Of a stretch of 64,000 bases of DNA, positions 8,429-16,546 are shown one piece after another; within the stretch, counting starts at the first letter, position 1; the number at the start of each line of letters is the position of its first letter. Below the pieces are notes generated by a model. It saw only the letters and a program-made list of their open reading frames with translations. It was not told where the DNA came from and searched no databases. Origin of the DNA: JAOPZW01 sp963789015 (GTDB taxonomy: Bacteria > Actinomycetota > Thermoleophilia > Solirubrobacterales > Solirubrobacteraceae); assembly GCA_963789015.1 (NCBI GenBank), contig CAWBIU010000002.1:1-64000 (forward strand), in the 5' to 3' direction. Made by a program: the position numbers and the translations under genes.

Positions 8429-9079
8429 ATGCAGCTCACGGTGGCATTCGATCGAACCCTGCCCGTCGCACGATGGGGCCCGTTGTTCCATGTCCTCTGC
8501 CTCGAGCAGCCGGGGATCACCCTGAACTGGAAGCCGGTCGGATTCCCGATGCCGGGGCGGCCGCTGCTCGGCGACGCCGACACCGGCCTGTTCGTCGAGC
8601 CGCCGGCGGAGGAGGGGCTCGACACCCTCGTGATCGAGTCCAGCCCGATGGTCGTCGTCATGGCCGTCGGCCATCCGCTCACCCGCCAGCACGAGCTGAG
8701 CGTCGCCGACGTCCTCGACCAGCCGTTCCCCAACGTCCAGGACCTTCACCCCGGGTGGCGCACGTTCTGGACGCTCGACGAGCATCGGGCCGGGCCTCCG
8801 GCGTTCGTCGGCAATGGCGTCACGAGCGCCGCGGCCGCCATCGAGGTCGTCGCCGGGGGTGGCGCGATCGCGACGCTGCCCGCCTGGGCGGCGGGCGGCC
8901 TGCAGCACCCGGGTGTCGTCTCGGTCCCGCTGCGCGACGGCCCCGCGGTCACGACCCGCCTCGTGTGGCGGGCGGCCGACAAGGACCCGGTCGTGCGCGC
9001 CCTCGCCGACCTGGCGGCGGCGTGGAGCGCCGCGCTGCGCGACCGGCCGGGCCTGGGCGGCGCGCCCGAGCCGGCCTGA
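8429..9079 (+). CDS. Stand-alone LysR-type substrate-binding domain protein (copy 1)
   Basis: A 216-residue protein starting at ATG 8429. It begins directly with the first strand of a LysR effector-binding domain (MQLTVAFDRTLPVARWGP) and covers the whole periplasmic-binding-like fold (FVEPPAEEGLDTLVIE, MVVVMAVGHPLT, DVLDQPFP, IATLPAWAAGG). No helix-turn-helix precedes it; the upstream sequence does not encode one in any frame. A paralogue of the same length lies at 16547-17200. These could be ligand sensors or partners of a complete LysR protein elsewhere; both options are inference. Conserved positions suggest a folded protein. Confidence 0.75.
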   Translation: MQLTVAFDRTLPVARWGPLFHVLCLEQPGITLNWKPVGFPMPGRPLLGDADTGLFVEPPAEEGLDTLVIESSPMVVVMAVGHPLTRQHELSVADVLDQPFPNVQDLHPGWRTFWTLDEHRAGPPAFVGNGVTSAAAAIEVVAGGGAIATLPAWAAGGLQHPGVVSVPLRDGPAVTTRLVWRAADKDPVVRALADLAAAWSAALRDRPGLGGAPEPA

Positions 9080-9484
9080 CGCTCGCCCGCGCCCGCGCGG
9101 CGGCCGGGTGAAGCCGAGCGCACGCGACCTCGTGAGATCTTGCGACACGCGCCACGGCCACTGCGCTGACCCGCTGCGGTGACAGAGCGAGCAGGCGGCC
9201 TATCTGCCACGTGCGCGGGGGCTCGACGCGCCCGCCCACGTGCTCGGCGGTGCGGGAGCGCCCGGGGCCCCGGCGCGTCACCGCGACGAGCAGCCCGGTT
9301 CATCGTGGGGCGCGACGTCCGGTAGCGGAGCCTCGACGGCGATCAGCGTGCAGGGCCCGCACCGCACGTCTTCATCGGCGGCGGAAGCACTCTTGTGAGA
9401 AGCGGCGCGAGCCGCGTCCACGGGCCGGCTCCCGCCGGGCGGTGAGGGCGTCGGCGGGGAACGTCGCGATGCCGATCTCGGCGG
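9080..9484. other. Intergenic region without a recognisable gene
   Basis: About 400 bases between two convergent genes. Open frames exist on both strands but have arginine/proline compositions typical of shadow frames. A short minus-frame stretch reading AEIGIATFPADA faintly resembles a GGDEF-domain strand, too short to call. No RNA gene was seen. Confidence 0.5.
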
Positions 9485-10102
9485 CTACGGTGCGACGGCG
9501 CGAGGAGTCGATCCGCGGACGGTCCGGTCCCGCGCGCCGGGACGCAGACGGCGCAGTTGCAGGCCGACCCAGAGCGCGACGGCGCCGCGGACGACCAGGC
9601 CGATCCCGAACAGGACGGCGAACGTGACGATGCTGAGGCTCGGCAGCGCCAGGATCAGGATGCCGAGCACGAGGTTCACGACACCCAGCGCGTAACCCAG
9701 CCACGGCTGGTCCTCGCCCACGGCGCCCGCGATCTGCAGGACGCCGGCCACGATGAGGTAGGCGCCCACCACGATCACGAGCGCGAGCAGGCCGGCGCCC
9801 GGCAGGCGGAGACACATCACGCCGGCGATGAGGGAGACGACGCCCAGCAGGACCGCGAGGACGCGCCGCGCCGTGCCGGCGTCCTCGGCCATCACACCGC
9901 CGAGCACATCGAAGAAGCCGACGGCGATGAGCCAGCAACCGAACAGCACCCCGAGGGCCACCAGACTCAGGTCCAGATCCGCCAGCGCGATCGCGCCGGC
10001 CACGATGCTCAGCACTCCGAAGGCGGCCCACAACCACCAGTACCGGGCGATGGGCCGCAGCAGCTCCTCGACCGATGAGCGGGACGACAGCGTGGCGCTC
10101 AT
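9485..10102 (-). CDS. HdeD/DUF308 family membrane protein
   Basis: A 205-residue protein from ATG 10102, with a purine-rich AGAGAGGTC stretch just upstream. It has six hydrophobic helices in three pairs: WLWAAFGVLSIVAGAIAL, VALGVLFGCWLIAVGFFDVL, VLAVLLGVVSLIAGVMCL, GLLALVIVVGAYLIVAGVLQ, YALGVVNLVLGILIL and IVTFAVLFGIGLVVRGAVAL. This repeated two-helix unit is the DUF308 signature; E. coli HdeD is the best-known member and is linked to acid resistance. A basic C-terminal tail follows. Function here is unknown. Confidence 0.85.
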   Translation of the reverse strand: MSATLSSRSSVEELLRPIARYWWLWAAFGVLSIVAGAIALADLDLSLVALGVLFGCWLIAVGFFDVLGGVMAEDAGTARRVLAVLLGVVSLIAGVMCLRLPGAGLLALVIVVGAYLIVAGVLQIAGAVGEDQPWLGYALGVVNLVLGILILALPSLSIVTFAVLFGIGLVVRGAVALWVGLQLRRLRPGARDRTVRGSTPRAVAP

Positions 10103-10257
10103 TCGAAAGACCTCTCTCGCGTGGCGTTCTGGGACCGGCCGAAACGGCCGTGCCGACTCGGGGATAGGCCCAAACGGACGGCTCGCAACAGCCGCCCGGC
10201 CGAGCGCGCCTCCGGCTCTTCGGCTCGGTTGACCCGCCGTGCTTGACCACTGACCCC

Positions 10258-10612
10258 ATGGCAATCAAGTTGCACCGACCGGGCTACAACCACGTCCGGC
10301 GGCTCGTCAGCGACAGCAAGGTCGTGCTCGACGGCCGCGACGAATGGAGCGCGCACGAGCCGTCGGCCGGCGAAGAGAACGCCTTCATCGCGGCGCACGG
10401 CTACGCCGCGTATGCGCGCTGGCATCTCGCCATCGACGACGAGGCCACGCCCGAGACGAAGGGCCGGTGGAGATTCCCGTACGGCGACTTCAGCGATGTC
10501 CACCGCTGCGGCTGTCCTGGCGGCCGAGTCCCGCGCCGGACAGCGCAAGTACGTCGACGTCGAGAACGCGGCCGCGCACCTGCACCCTCGCGCTCGGCGA
10601 TGCGGCGTATGA
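10258..10612 (+). pseudogene. Conserved hypothetical protein, frameshifted and 3'-truncated
   Basis: From ATG 10258 the frame reads a protein family I recall only as actinobacterial hypotheticals: GYNHVRRLVSDSKVVLDG, EWSAHEPSAGEENAFI, GYAAYARWHLAI, FPYGDFSDVHRCG. At about 10512 one extra base shifts the frame; the continuation VLAAESRAGQRKYVDVENAA plus AHLH is in the next frame. The expected last residues are then replaced by unrelated sequence shared with the antisense DUF2267 fragment, so the 3' end is a junction. It is the first piece of the patchwork region. Confidence 0.6.
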
Positions 10613-10856
10613 ACTCGTCCAGGGACATTCTCTGCGCGGCGCCGTTGCTGAGCTCGTGGCCCGCTTCAGCGGCGCATGGAGCTCTTCGGGCAGCTGCTCG
10701 ATCAGGTCCTCGACCTCGCCGCCGGCGACGCGCTCGGCCTGCGTCTCGAGCACCGCGTCCGTGGCGTGTCGCGCGCCCTGCTCGTCGACTCCCGCGCGGT
10801 CGGCCACCCGTCGCACGAACTCCTCGAACGGCACGATGTCCGCGGCGCGCTCCTCG
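10575..10856 (-). pseudogene. DUF2267 protein fragment
   Basis: Minus-strand text VPFEEFVRRVADRAGVDEQG, then ETQAERVAGGEVEDLIEQLP, EELHAPLKR, and after a one-base shift near 10665 GHELSNGAAQRMSLDEFIRR, then IAEREGA. This is the tandem helical pattern of DUF2267 proteins. The fragment has no start of its own: on its 5' side it abuts an alcohol-dehydrogenase N-terminus at about 10857, and on its 3' side it runs into the opposite-strand hypothetical gene near 10583. Family call is good; the gene is clearly broken. Confidence 0.65.
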
Positions 10857-11055
10857 CCTCGACGATCCCGAGGTTCTCGTGGCCGAACACGATGCAGGGT
10901 GCCGCGGCCGTGCGGCCCTCGTACATGTGCAGGTCTGAGCCGCAGATGGCCGTCGAGGTGACGCGGACGATGACATCGCTCGGATGCTCGATCCGCGGAT
11001 CCGGGACCTCCTCGACCGCGACGTTGAACGGTCCCTTGTAGACGACAGCCTTCAT
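10857..11055 (-). pseudogene. Zinc-dependent alcohol dehydrogenase, N-terminal fragment
   Basis: Starting at ATG 11055, the protein reads MKAVVYKGPFNVAVEEVPDP, then VTSTAICGSDLHMYEGR and IVFGHENLGIVE. This is the N-terminal catalytic part of a medium-chain zinc alcohol dehydrogenase of the glutathione-independent formaldehyde dehydrogenase type, with the catalytic-zinc Cys (ICGSD) and the GHE motif. After about 66 residues the text changes abruptly to DUF2267 sequence at 10857, so the Rossmann NAD domain is missing. The product could not be an active dehydrogenase. Confidence 0.75.
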
Positions 11056-11188
11056 GGTGCTCCTCGCATTCGCTGGATGCTCGGAGCGATAGCCCGGGCT
11101 GCGAGCCGGTCAAGCGCCCTTGATGCCCTGCGGTCGTGCCCTATCGGACCCGGCATGTCCGATATCGACACGCGTGTGCCCCGGCCCC

Positions 11189-11460
11189 GTGAAAATCGGT
11201 TACGACGCTGCTCCTCCGGGCACGCGCTGCGCGAGGCCTCCGATCTGCTCGAAGGAAGCCCCGGGGCCTTGTGGTCGTGGTCTGGAAGGCCGGGCTCGGG
11301 TCCAAGCGATCGCGCGTGCCGCCGCGCTCGCGCGCGAGCTGGGACTGGATGCCGAGCCGTTCGTCGTCGCCGAATGGCCGGCCGTGCGAGTTCCGAGGCC
11401 GTCGTCCGGCGGCGCGGGCGCGATGCGCGCTCGTGGTGGGCGCGCATGCTCGGGCAGTAG
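11189..11460 (+). pseudogene. Universal stress protein (UspA family) remnant
   Basis: From GTG 11189 short UspA-like pieces appear in different frames: VKIGYDAAPPG, then HALREASDLLEGSPGAL, then VVVVWKAGLGS, then AALARELGLDAEPFVVAE, then RALVVGAH. The order matches a universal stress protein, but at least three frame changes and an internal deletion (the usual middle segment is missing) are needed. The stop at 11458-11460 lies ten bases before the next gene. It is a decayed gene or a strongly mis-sequenced one; no activity is expected as written. Confidence 0.5.
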
Positions 11461-11469
11461 GACGTCGCC

Positions 11470-12312
11470 GTGAGCCGCCTCCTCCAGCTGGTCGCCGATT
11501 ACGGCCCGGGCGAGCTGGCGTTTGCCGAGCTGCTCCAGCGCCTAGGGCTCGTGCTTCCCGACGCCGAGGTGCGCGCCACGCGGGTGCCACCGGGCGACAC
11601 CCTCGCGGCGGGGTTCTGCGTCGCCCGCCTGGCCCTCGGCGACGGCCCGGCGGACCGGCTTGTGGTCCACGATGTCGTCGCGCGCTCGGCCTCGCCGTCT
11701 GCCGACCTGCTCTGCTTCGCCCGCGGTCCCGACGGCGTGGCCGTCATCGGTCCCAACCACGGGTGGTCGTGGTCGTTCGTCGTCGACGAGGTCTGCGGGC
11801 CCTGCTATCTCGAGGTGCCGGCGAGCACCCCGGCCGGCCGCAACCCGGAGCTGCTGGCGGCGGCGGTGGTACGGATCGCGAGGCGCCAGCCGCACGCGCT
11901 GCGCGGGCCCGTCCCGCGCGCCGAGGTCGCGCCGCTCCCGCGGCGGGCGGTCGCCTACGTGGACGGCGACGGGAACCTGGTGACGACGATGGCCCAGCTG
12001 CCCGCCGCACTCGGCTCGCGGCTGCGCATCCGCATCGGCTGCGTGTCGGTGCCCGCGCGGGTCGCCGCTCTCGGGGACCGGCTCCCCGACGACGAACTGG
12101 TCCTGCGCCCGGTGTCGTCCGGCTGGGCGCTGCGCGGGGGCGGGCGCCGCAGCCTGGTCGAGCTGCATCTCCCTGGCGGCACCGCGGCCGCGCGGTTCGA
12201 CGATCCCCCGATCGGCGCGCCGATCGCGGTCGAGCCGGTCGGCGTCGGGGTTGACCGACCGTCCGCGCGACCTGCCCGGGCCACGGATAAGGAGAAAGGA
12301 CGCAAGCGATGA
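11470..12312 (+). CDS. SAM hydroxide adenosyltransferase-like (DUF62) protein
   Basis: A 280-residue protein from GTG 11470. LLQLVADYGPGELAFAELL corresponds to the family opening, the pattern around DYG that binds SAM. Further family-like segments are TRVPPGDTLAAGF, RLVVHDVVA, FARGPDGVAVIGPNHGWSW and VAYVDGDGNLVTT with a C-terminal beta-barrel. Family members hydrolyse S-adenosylmethionine to adenosine and methionine or, rarely, act as halogenases. Several canonical residues differ (the usual VVDPGVG region reads VVHDVVA), so activity is uncertain. It is the only intact gene in the 10.3-13.2 kb patchwork. Its stop overlaps the start of the Hsp20 fragment (ATGA). Confidence 0.65.
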   Translation: MSRLLQLVADYGPGELAFAELLQRLGLVLPDAEVRATRVPPGDTLAAGFCVARLALGDGPADRLVVHDVVARSASPSADLLCFARGPDGVAVIGPNHGWSWSFVVDEVCGPCYLEVPASTPAGRNPELLAAAVVRIARRQPHALRGPVPRAEVAPLPRRAVAYVDGDGNLVTTMAQLPAALGSRLRIRIGCVSVPARVAALGDRLPDDELVLRPVSSGWALRGGGRRSLVELHLPGGTAAARFDDPPIGAPIAVEPVGVGVDRPSARPARATDKEKGRKR

Positions 12313-12482
12313 CGCTGGCCTTCGAGCCGTTCGGCCCGCTCTACGGCACGTCGCGCGAGAGGGTGCGCCGGCCCGCCGCCCCGGCGGCCCCGCCGTTCGT
12401 GCCACCGGGTAACCTCGTCGTCGCCGTGGACGCGGTCATGCTGACCGTCGACCTCCCCGGCCTGAAGGCGCCGACCAGCTGA
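12309..12482 (+). pseudogene. Small heat shock protein (Hsp20) N-terminal fragment
   Basis: The 57-codon frame opens MTLAFEPFGPLYG and reaches AVDAVMLTVDLPGLKA, the first strand of an alpha-crystallin domain. The continuation DQLTIEVGG is in another frame because of a two-base gain (or one-base loss) at about 12470. Shortly after, near 12500, the sequence switches to an opposite-strand hydrolase, so the rest of the alpha-crystallin domain is missing. The start overlaps the upstream gene by four bases, so it was once part of an operon. Confidence 0.6.
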
Positions 12483-12519
12483 CGATCGAGGTCGGGGGAA
12501 GCGTGCAGGACGATGTGCC

Positions 12520-12690
12520 CGAGGCGTTCCCCCGAGCCCAGTTGTCGAGATTGCCGCGGAAGTGCTGCAAGGTGACGATCGGGGTCGCGTCGGCGACGTC
12601 GCCTGTGGACCGGTACGCGTACTCAACTCCTTTGGCGGCCGTCACCTGGTTCGTCCCGTTCCAGCACCACGCCGGATTCGCCGCCGACGT
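12520..12690 (-). pseudogene. Alpha/beta hydrolase N-terminal fragment
   Basis: The minus frame reads AAKGVEYAYRSTGD, then TPIVTLQHFRGNLDNW, the beginning of an alpha/beta hydrolase with the HxG-type oxyanion segment changed to QHFRGN, a variant seen in chloroperoxidase/epoxide-hydrolase-like subfamilies. Nucleophile elbow and catalytic His are absent; the fragment abuts the Hsp20 piece on one side and further fragments on the other. Only the family identity is supported. Confidence 0.55.
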
Positions 12691-12749
12691 CGACGCGTTC
12701 CTGGGCTCGTCGCCATGGCGCTCTACGGGCGGAGCTCGCGCGTCTCGGC

Positions 12750-12816
12750 CTAGTCGAGGTAGAGCCGGCGCTCGTCGAACAGCCAGGCGCCGGCTCGCTT
12801 GACGAACGCGTCCCGG
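12750..12816 (-). pseudogene. SnoaL/NTF2-like protein, C-terminal scrap
   Basis: About 22 minus-strand codons (HRDAFVKRAGAWLFDERRLY, then LD and a stop) match the typical last strand of SnoaL/ketosteroid-isomerase-like proteins. It directly abuts the plus-strand hydrolase fragment beginning at 12817. The short length makes the call tentative. Confidence 0.35.
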
Positions 12817-13212
12817 TGTGGGTCGACCTGACGATGTCCGGGGGCAGCATGCAGTCGAAGGCCCGCCTCGATCTCGCGCTCGCGCGAGACGGGCTGCAGC
12901 TCCGCGTCGGCGACTACGCCGGCGCCGCGGACCCCGCGTCCGGCGCGATGAGCCCACTGTTCGCCGACCTGCGCGGGATCGCGCCGCTGTTGATCCAGGT
13001 TGGGTCGTACGAGGTCCTACTGGACGACGCGACGCGCCTGGCCGCCGCCGCTGCGGCCGCCGACGTCGACGTGCAGCTCGACGTGACGTCAGGCGTCCAG
13101 CACGTCTTCCAGGCGTACTCGGGATTGCTCGACGAGAGCGACGCCGCGGTTGCTCGCACGGCCGCCTTTTCTGCAGGCACACCTCGTCGCCTCCAACAGA
13201 CACACAGTCTGA
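12817..13212 (+). pseudogene. HSL-family alpha/beta hydrolase, C-terminal fragment
   Basis: The frame reads VWVDLTMSGGSMQSKARLDL, then ADPASGAMSPLFADLRGIAP, LLIQVGSYEVLLDDATRLA and SGVQHVFQAYSGLLDESDAA. This is the C-terminal half of a hormone-sensitive-lipase-type esterase, including the Asp (EVLLDD) and His (QHVFQ) of the catalytic triad. The HGGG and GDSAGG motifs are missing because the 5' half is absent. One extra T near 13168 shifts the last codons; in the corrected frame the protein ends AFLQAHLVASNRHTV with stop at 13210-13212, six bases before a strong hairpin. Confidence 0.7.
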
Positions 13213-13217
13213 GAACG

Positions 13218-13250
13218 ACGGAAAAGACCTCGTTTGCAGGTCTTTTCCGT
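13218..13250 (+). terminator. Strong intrinsic-type terminator hairpin
   Basis: A perfect 13-bp inverted repeat (ACGGAAAAGACCT / AGGTCTTTTCCGT) with a 7-base loop, directly after the corrected stop of the hydrolase fragment. The 3' arm contains TCTTTT but there is no long T tract after it. Its placement fits a transcription terminator of the hydrolase gene, possibly bidirectional. Confidence 0.7.
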
Positions 13251-13574
13251 GTCACGGGGGGAGACAGGGTGCAAGAGCCGCTCGCTGAGCAGGTTCGGAA
13301 CCGCGCGTGTTTCGGCTTTACTTCGTTTCGCCGAGCCGACCGCGAAGGCGCGTGTTTCGGACAGCGCAACGGACCGACTGAGCGCTGTCGCTTCTCGTCC
13401 ATAGCGACAGCGCGACCGGTGCGCGCCGGGCTATCGCTCGTGCCTCGCTGCGACAGGCCGACGATCGCTCGTGTTCGTATGTGATTCGGCCGCACAGCGC
13501 GGGGCTGGTTCAGTCGCCGCGACGCATGGCTCGAACGCGCAAGGGCTGTCTGGGGGGCGATTACAGTTCGCGCC
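13251..13574. other. Intergenic region with repeat copy
   Basis: 324 bases between the terminator hairpin and EthD, relatively rich in TTTCG-type stretches compared with flanking DNA. Apart from the dispersed repeat copy listed separately, I see no gene or RNA here. Confidence 0.5.
13395..13459 (+). repeat. Dispersed repeat, copy 1
   Basis: This stretch shares TCGTCCAT..GC and a 22-bp identical block (GCGCGCCGGGCTATCGCTCG plus TG) with the copy at 14782-14852. The 16-mer TCGTCCATAGCGACAG at 13395-13410 recurs exactly in inverse orientation at 33338-33353, beside an IS110 remnant. A shorter match, GGCTATCGCCCGTGTC, is at 13894-13909. The copies bracket the EthD and integrase genes. Confidence 0.55.
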
Positions 13575-13880
13575 ATGCACAGGCTCCTCGTTCTCTATCC
13601 CCCGCCGTCGGACCCGGACCATTTCCGAAGCTACTACGAGGACACGCACCTGCCATTGGCCGCGAAGTTTCCCGGCCTGCGCGGCTATCGCTACAGCTTC
13701 GACGTCGCCGCCGGCGAGGGCGAGTCGCCGTATTACTGCGTGTTCGAGGCGGACTTCGATGATGCGGCGGCGCTGAGTGCGGCGCGTGAATCCCCCGAGG
13801 GTCAGGCAGTGCGCGCGGACGTCCCGAACTACGCTGCCGGCGGCGTCGTCGTGCTGGACTACGAACTCCGCGCCGGCTGA
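13575..13880 (+). CDS. EthD family protein
   Basis: A 101-residue protein from ATG 13575. MHRLLVLYPPPSDPDHFRSY, then EDTHLPLAAKFPGLRGY, is the EthD dimeric alpha/beta-barrel pattern (H-L-P-L and P-G-L-R-G-Y). EthD was named from the ethyl tert-butyl ether degradation cluster; most members are small ferredoxin-fold proteins of unclear role. The gene is intact, with no operon partner, and sits between copies of the dispersed repeat. Confidence 0.85.
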   Translation: MHRLLVLYPPPSDPDHFRSYYEDTHLPLAAKFPGLRGYRYSFDVAAGEGESPYYCVFEADFDDAAALSAARESPEGQAVRADVPNYAAGGVVVLDYELRAG

Positions 13881-14068
13881 GCCAAGGCTCCGAGGCTATC
13901 GCCCGTGTCCGTGCGCGCCGGCCAGCGCCGGTCGACCGGGCGACCAACGCGACGGCTCACTTTCGCATCGGCCTGACGGGAGCACTCGGCGCGCAGGACG
14001 CGCTGACTGCTCCTATCCATGCCGAGCGGCGGGCCACGCTCAGCGCTCCCGATCGTCAGGAGCGTGTC

Positions 14069-14768
14069 ATGTCCACGGTGCTGCTCGATGCCGCCGGCCG
14101 TCGCCGATCACCGGCCACGATGCCGGGCTACCACGCCGGCCGCCCGCCGCGCAACAAGGGGCGCCGGTATCCCGCCGATCCGCCGACCGTCGAGGAGATC
14201 GTCGCCGTCATGCGCCAGGCCGGCGCCACGCCGCACGGCTTCCGCATGAGCGGGCTGATCGTCGTGCTCTGGCGCGCCGGGCTGCGCATCCACGAAGCGC
14301 TCGCCCTCACCGAGTCCGACCTCGACAGCCGCCGCGGCTCAGTCCTGGTCCGACGCGGCAAGGGCGGCCGCCGCCGCCAGGTCGGCATGGACGACTGGGC
14401 CCTGGGAGCAACTGCAGCAGTGGCTGGGCATTCGCGTCGAGCTGCCAGTCGGCCCGCTGTTCTGCGTGCTCACCGGACCGACGCGCGGGCGCGCCTGGTC
14501 ACAGGCCGCGGCCCGAGAGCAACTGCGCCACACAGCGGCGCGTGCTGGCGTCCGGCGGCGCTTCGCTCCCCACCAGCTCCGCCACGCCCACGCCGTCGAG
14601 ATGGCCCGCGAGGGCGTCCCGCTGATCGTCATCCAACGCCAGCTCGGCCACACCAACCTCGGCATCACCTCGATCTACCTGCAGGGCATCGACAGCGCCG
14701 AGATCATCGACACCGTCCACGCCCGCCGCCCACCAGTCGTGCCAGTCAGCAGCACCTTGAGGACGTAA
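14069..14768 (+). pseudogene. Tyrosine recombinase/integrase, one frameshift
   Basis: From ATG 14069 (STVLLDAAGRRRSPAT) the protein contains the catalytic core of a phage-integrase-type recombinase: RAGLRIHEALALTESDL (first Arg), then after a frame change near 14400 EQLQQWLGIRVELPVGPLF, HQLRHAHAVEMAREG (His-x-x-Arg) and LGHTNLGITSIYLQ (His and the Tyr nucleophile). The protein would be about 230 residues without an N-terminal arm-binding domain, a size typical of small actinobacterial integrase genes found as repeated single-gene elements. As sequenced it is inactive, unless the single indel is an error or is bypassed. Imperfect direct repeats lie on both sides. Confidence 0.8.
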
Positions 14769-14781
14769 CCGCAGCTAGCGG

Positions 14782-14852
14782 TCGTCGTCCATCGCAGCAG
14801 TGGGGCTGGCGCGCCGGGCTATCGCTCGTGTCTCAACGCGACAGCGAGGCCC
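14782..14852 (+). repeat. Dispersed repeat, copy 2
   Basis: This copy lies just after the integrase stop. It shares 22 identical bases with 13421-13442, and further similarity on both sides (TCGTCCAT and GCGACAG). It also carries GGCTATCGCTCGTGTC at 14818-14833, which matches 13894-13909 at 15 of 16 bases; 13894 lies upstream of the integrase. The arrangement is that of element-flanking direct repeats. Confidence 0.55.
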
Positions 14853-15018
14853 GGGTCGAGCAGCCACGGGCGCCGCGCGGTTCTGTACCGACCGCGTCAC
14901 CCCGAACCGGGTTGCATGGCACATCCGAGGGTGAGACGGTTGGAGGGTGTCGTCTCAATGAGTCGGCGATACGAAGCGGGCCTGGGCGTGGCCGCGCGCC
15001 GAACCGGGAGAGCGATCC

Positions 15019-16170
15019 ATGACCACAGCCGACGCGAGCGTTGTCGCAGAGCAGCCGCGTGACCGCGGGAAGGTCATGAGCTGGCTGTCGAAGGTGTTCG
15101 AGCTCAACCCCCAGGGGTTCAACTGGGCGCGAGGGGTGATGTTCATCGACGTCGCGCTGGTGCCGCTGGTGGTCTTGGTGGCGATCGGGGAGGAGCAGTA
15201 CCTGCTCAGCGCCCTATTCGGGGTGCTGTTCGTGGGTGTGGCCGACCCTGGAGGCTCCATCGGGTACCGCGCGTCGCGCCTTGCCGTGTTCGGACTGGTG
15301 GGCGCTGCGGTGACGGCGCTTGGGTTTGGGATCGCACGAGCGGCTGGGGCTGGCTGGTGCTCGCGGTCTTCGCTGTCACGCTGGTGTCGGGGTTGACGCT
15401 GAAGTTCGGGTTGCACAGGTACATCGGGGTCGAGCTTCTCAACATCTGGTTCGTCATCGCCCTCGTTCTGGGGTCCGCCCTGCACGACGCTCACGTCACC
15501 AGTCACACCTGGGCTCAGGCGCTCGCGTGGGCCGGGGGGACGGCGCTGTGGATCGCCCTCATGTTCATTGAGTGGTTGATTCGCGGGCGCACGGACCGGC
15601 CGCCGCCGATCGCGGAGCTTCCCGGTGACACCTCGCCGAGGAAACCTGACCCCGCCGGTGATCGCGTTCGCGGTCCTCCGCGCTATCGGTATGGCGGCTG
15701 CCACCGCGATTGCGTTTGGCGCGGGCATGTCCCATGCCGATTGGACGCCGATCGCGGCCATCGTTGCGATGAAGGCCAGCCTGGACGAAACCACGGTGGT
15801 GGGGGCGCAGCGCGCTGCCGGCGCGCTGATCGGCGCGGCCGCGGCTGCGCTGTTGCTGCTCATAGCCGCCAGCGAATCCGGGGCCAGACTGGCGTCGATC
15901 AAGACCGTGCTCGCGATCGTCGCGATCGTCTTCCTCCTGCATGGGGCGTCGATCCGGTTCTGGAACTACGCGTTGTACACCGCGGCCATCGCCGCGGGCG
16001 TGCTGCTCGCCGAAGACCTTCCGCACCCGTTCAACTACAGTGCCGAGGCAGACCGAGTGCTCTGGACGTTGGTCGGCGTGGCGCTCGCCGTGCTCGTCAT
16101 GCTCCTGGGGAATCTGCTCGCCAAGCGCACCGCCAAAGCGCGGCCCCAAGCAGCGCCACACCCAGCCTGA
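15019..16170 (+). pseudogene. FUSC family membrane protein with two compensating frameshifts
   Basis: From ATG 15019 (MTTADASVVAEQPRDRGKVM) a membrane protein continues through three frame segments: FNWARGVMFIDVALVPLVVL and GGSIGYRASRLAVFGLVGAA, then after about 15350 AVFAVTLVSGLTLKFGLHRY and TWAQALAWAGGTALWIAL, then after about 15630 NLTPPVIAFAVLRAIGMAAA, DWTPIAAIVAMKASLDET and FWNYALYTAAIAAGVLLAED. This resembles fusaric-acid-resistance-type (FUSC) proteins, putative efflux components with six or more helices per half. The first shift is undone by the second, so the full-length frame is restored. A corrected gene would be about 383 residues. Confidence 0.7.
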
Positions 16171-16546
16171 GCGGGATGTTGCACCAGTACGCGGAACGGC
16201 GCCACGACGTCTGAGACCGCTAGCAGCGCTCCCCGCATTCGCCTGGACGCGATAGCGCCGGCGCGTGCTCGACGACTGTCGCGATTCGTCCAACTCAGCA
16301 GCGAGCTGCCGTCGGGTCGAGGCGCTCACACTGCTGCCTTCGGCCAGGAGCAGCGGTCTCGACCGGCGCGCTTGCTGATCGTCCAGAGCGTGAGCCCGCC
16401 AGGAACCGCTGGCGACACCTGCATCGTCGTGACGACGGAAGCGCCTGGGAGGGTGTTGACGGCCGGGCGTCAAACTCGGTGGGTCTTACGTGAACGGTGC
16501 GATGGCGGAGGCCCGAACCCGTTGATGCGGCCGAGGGGTCTGGCCG
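16171..16546. other. Intergenic region without a recognisable gene
   Basis: About 375 bases between the FUSC gene and the convergent LysR-like gene. At 16247-16290 there is an inverted, diverged relative of the dispersed repeat (GATAGCGCCGGCGCG followed by GACTGTCGCGATTCGTCC). No coding signal or RNA seen. Confidence 0.45.

Noticed and set aside
9372..9484. GGDEF-like text AEIGIATFPADA in a minus frame
   Set aside because: Only about a dozen residues resemble the family; no GGDEF core or flanking domain in any frame.
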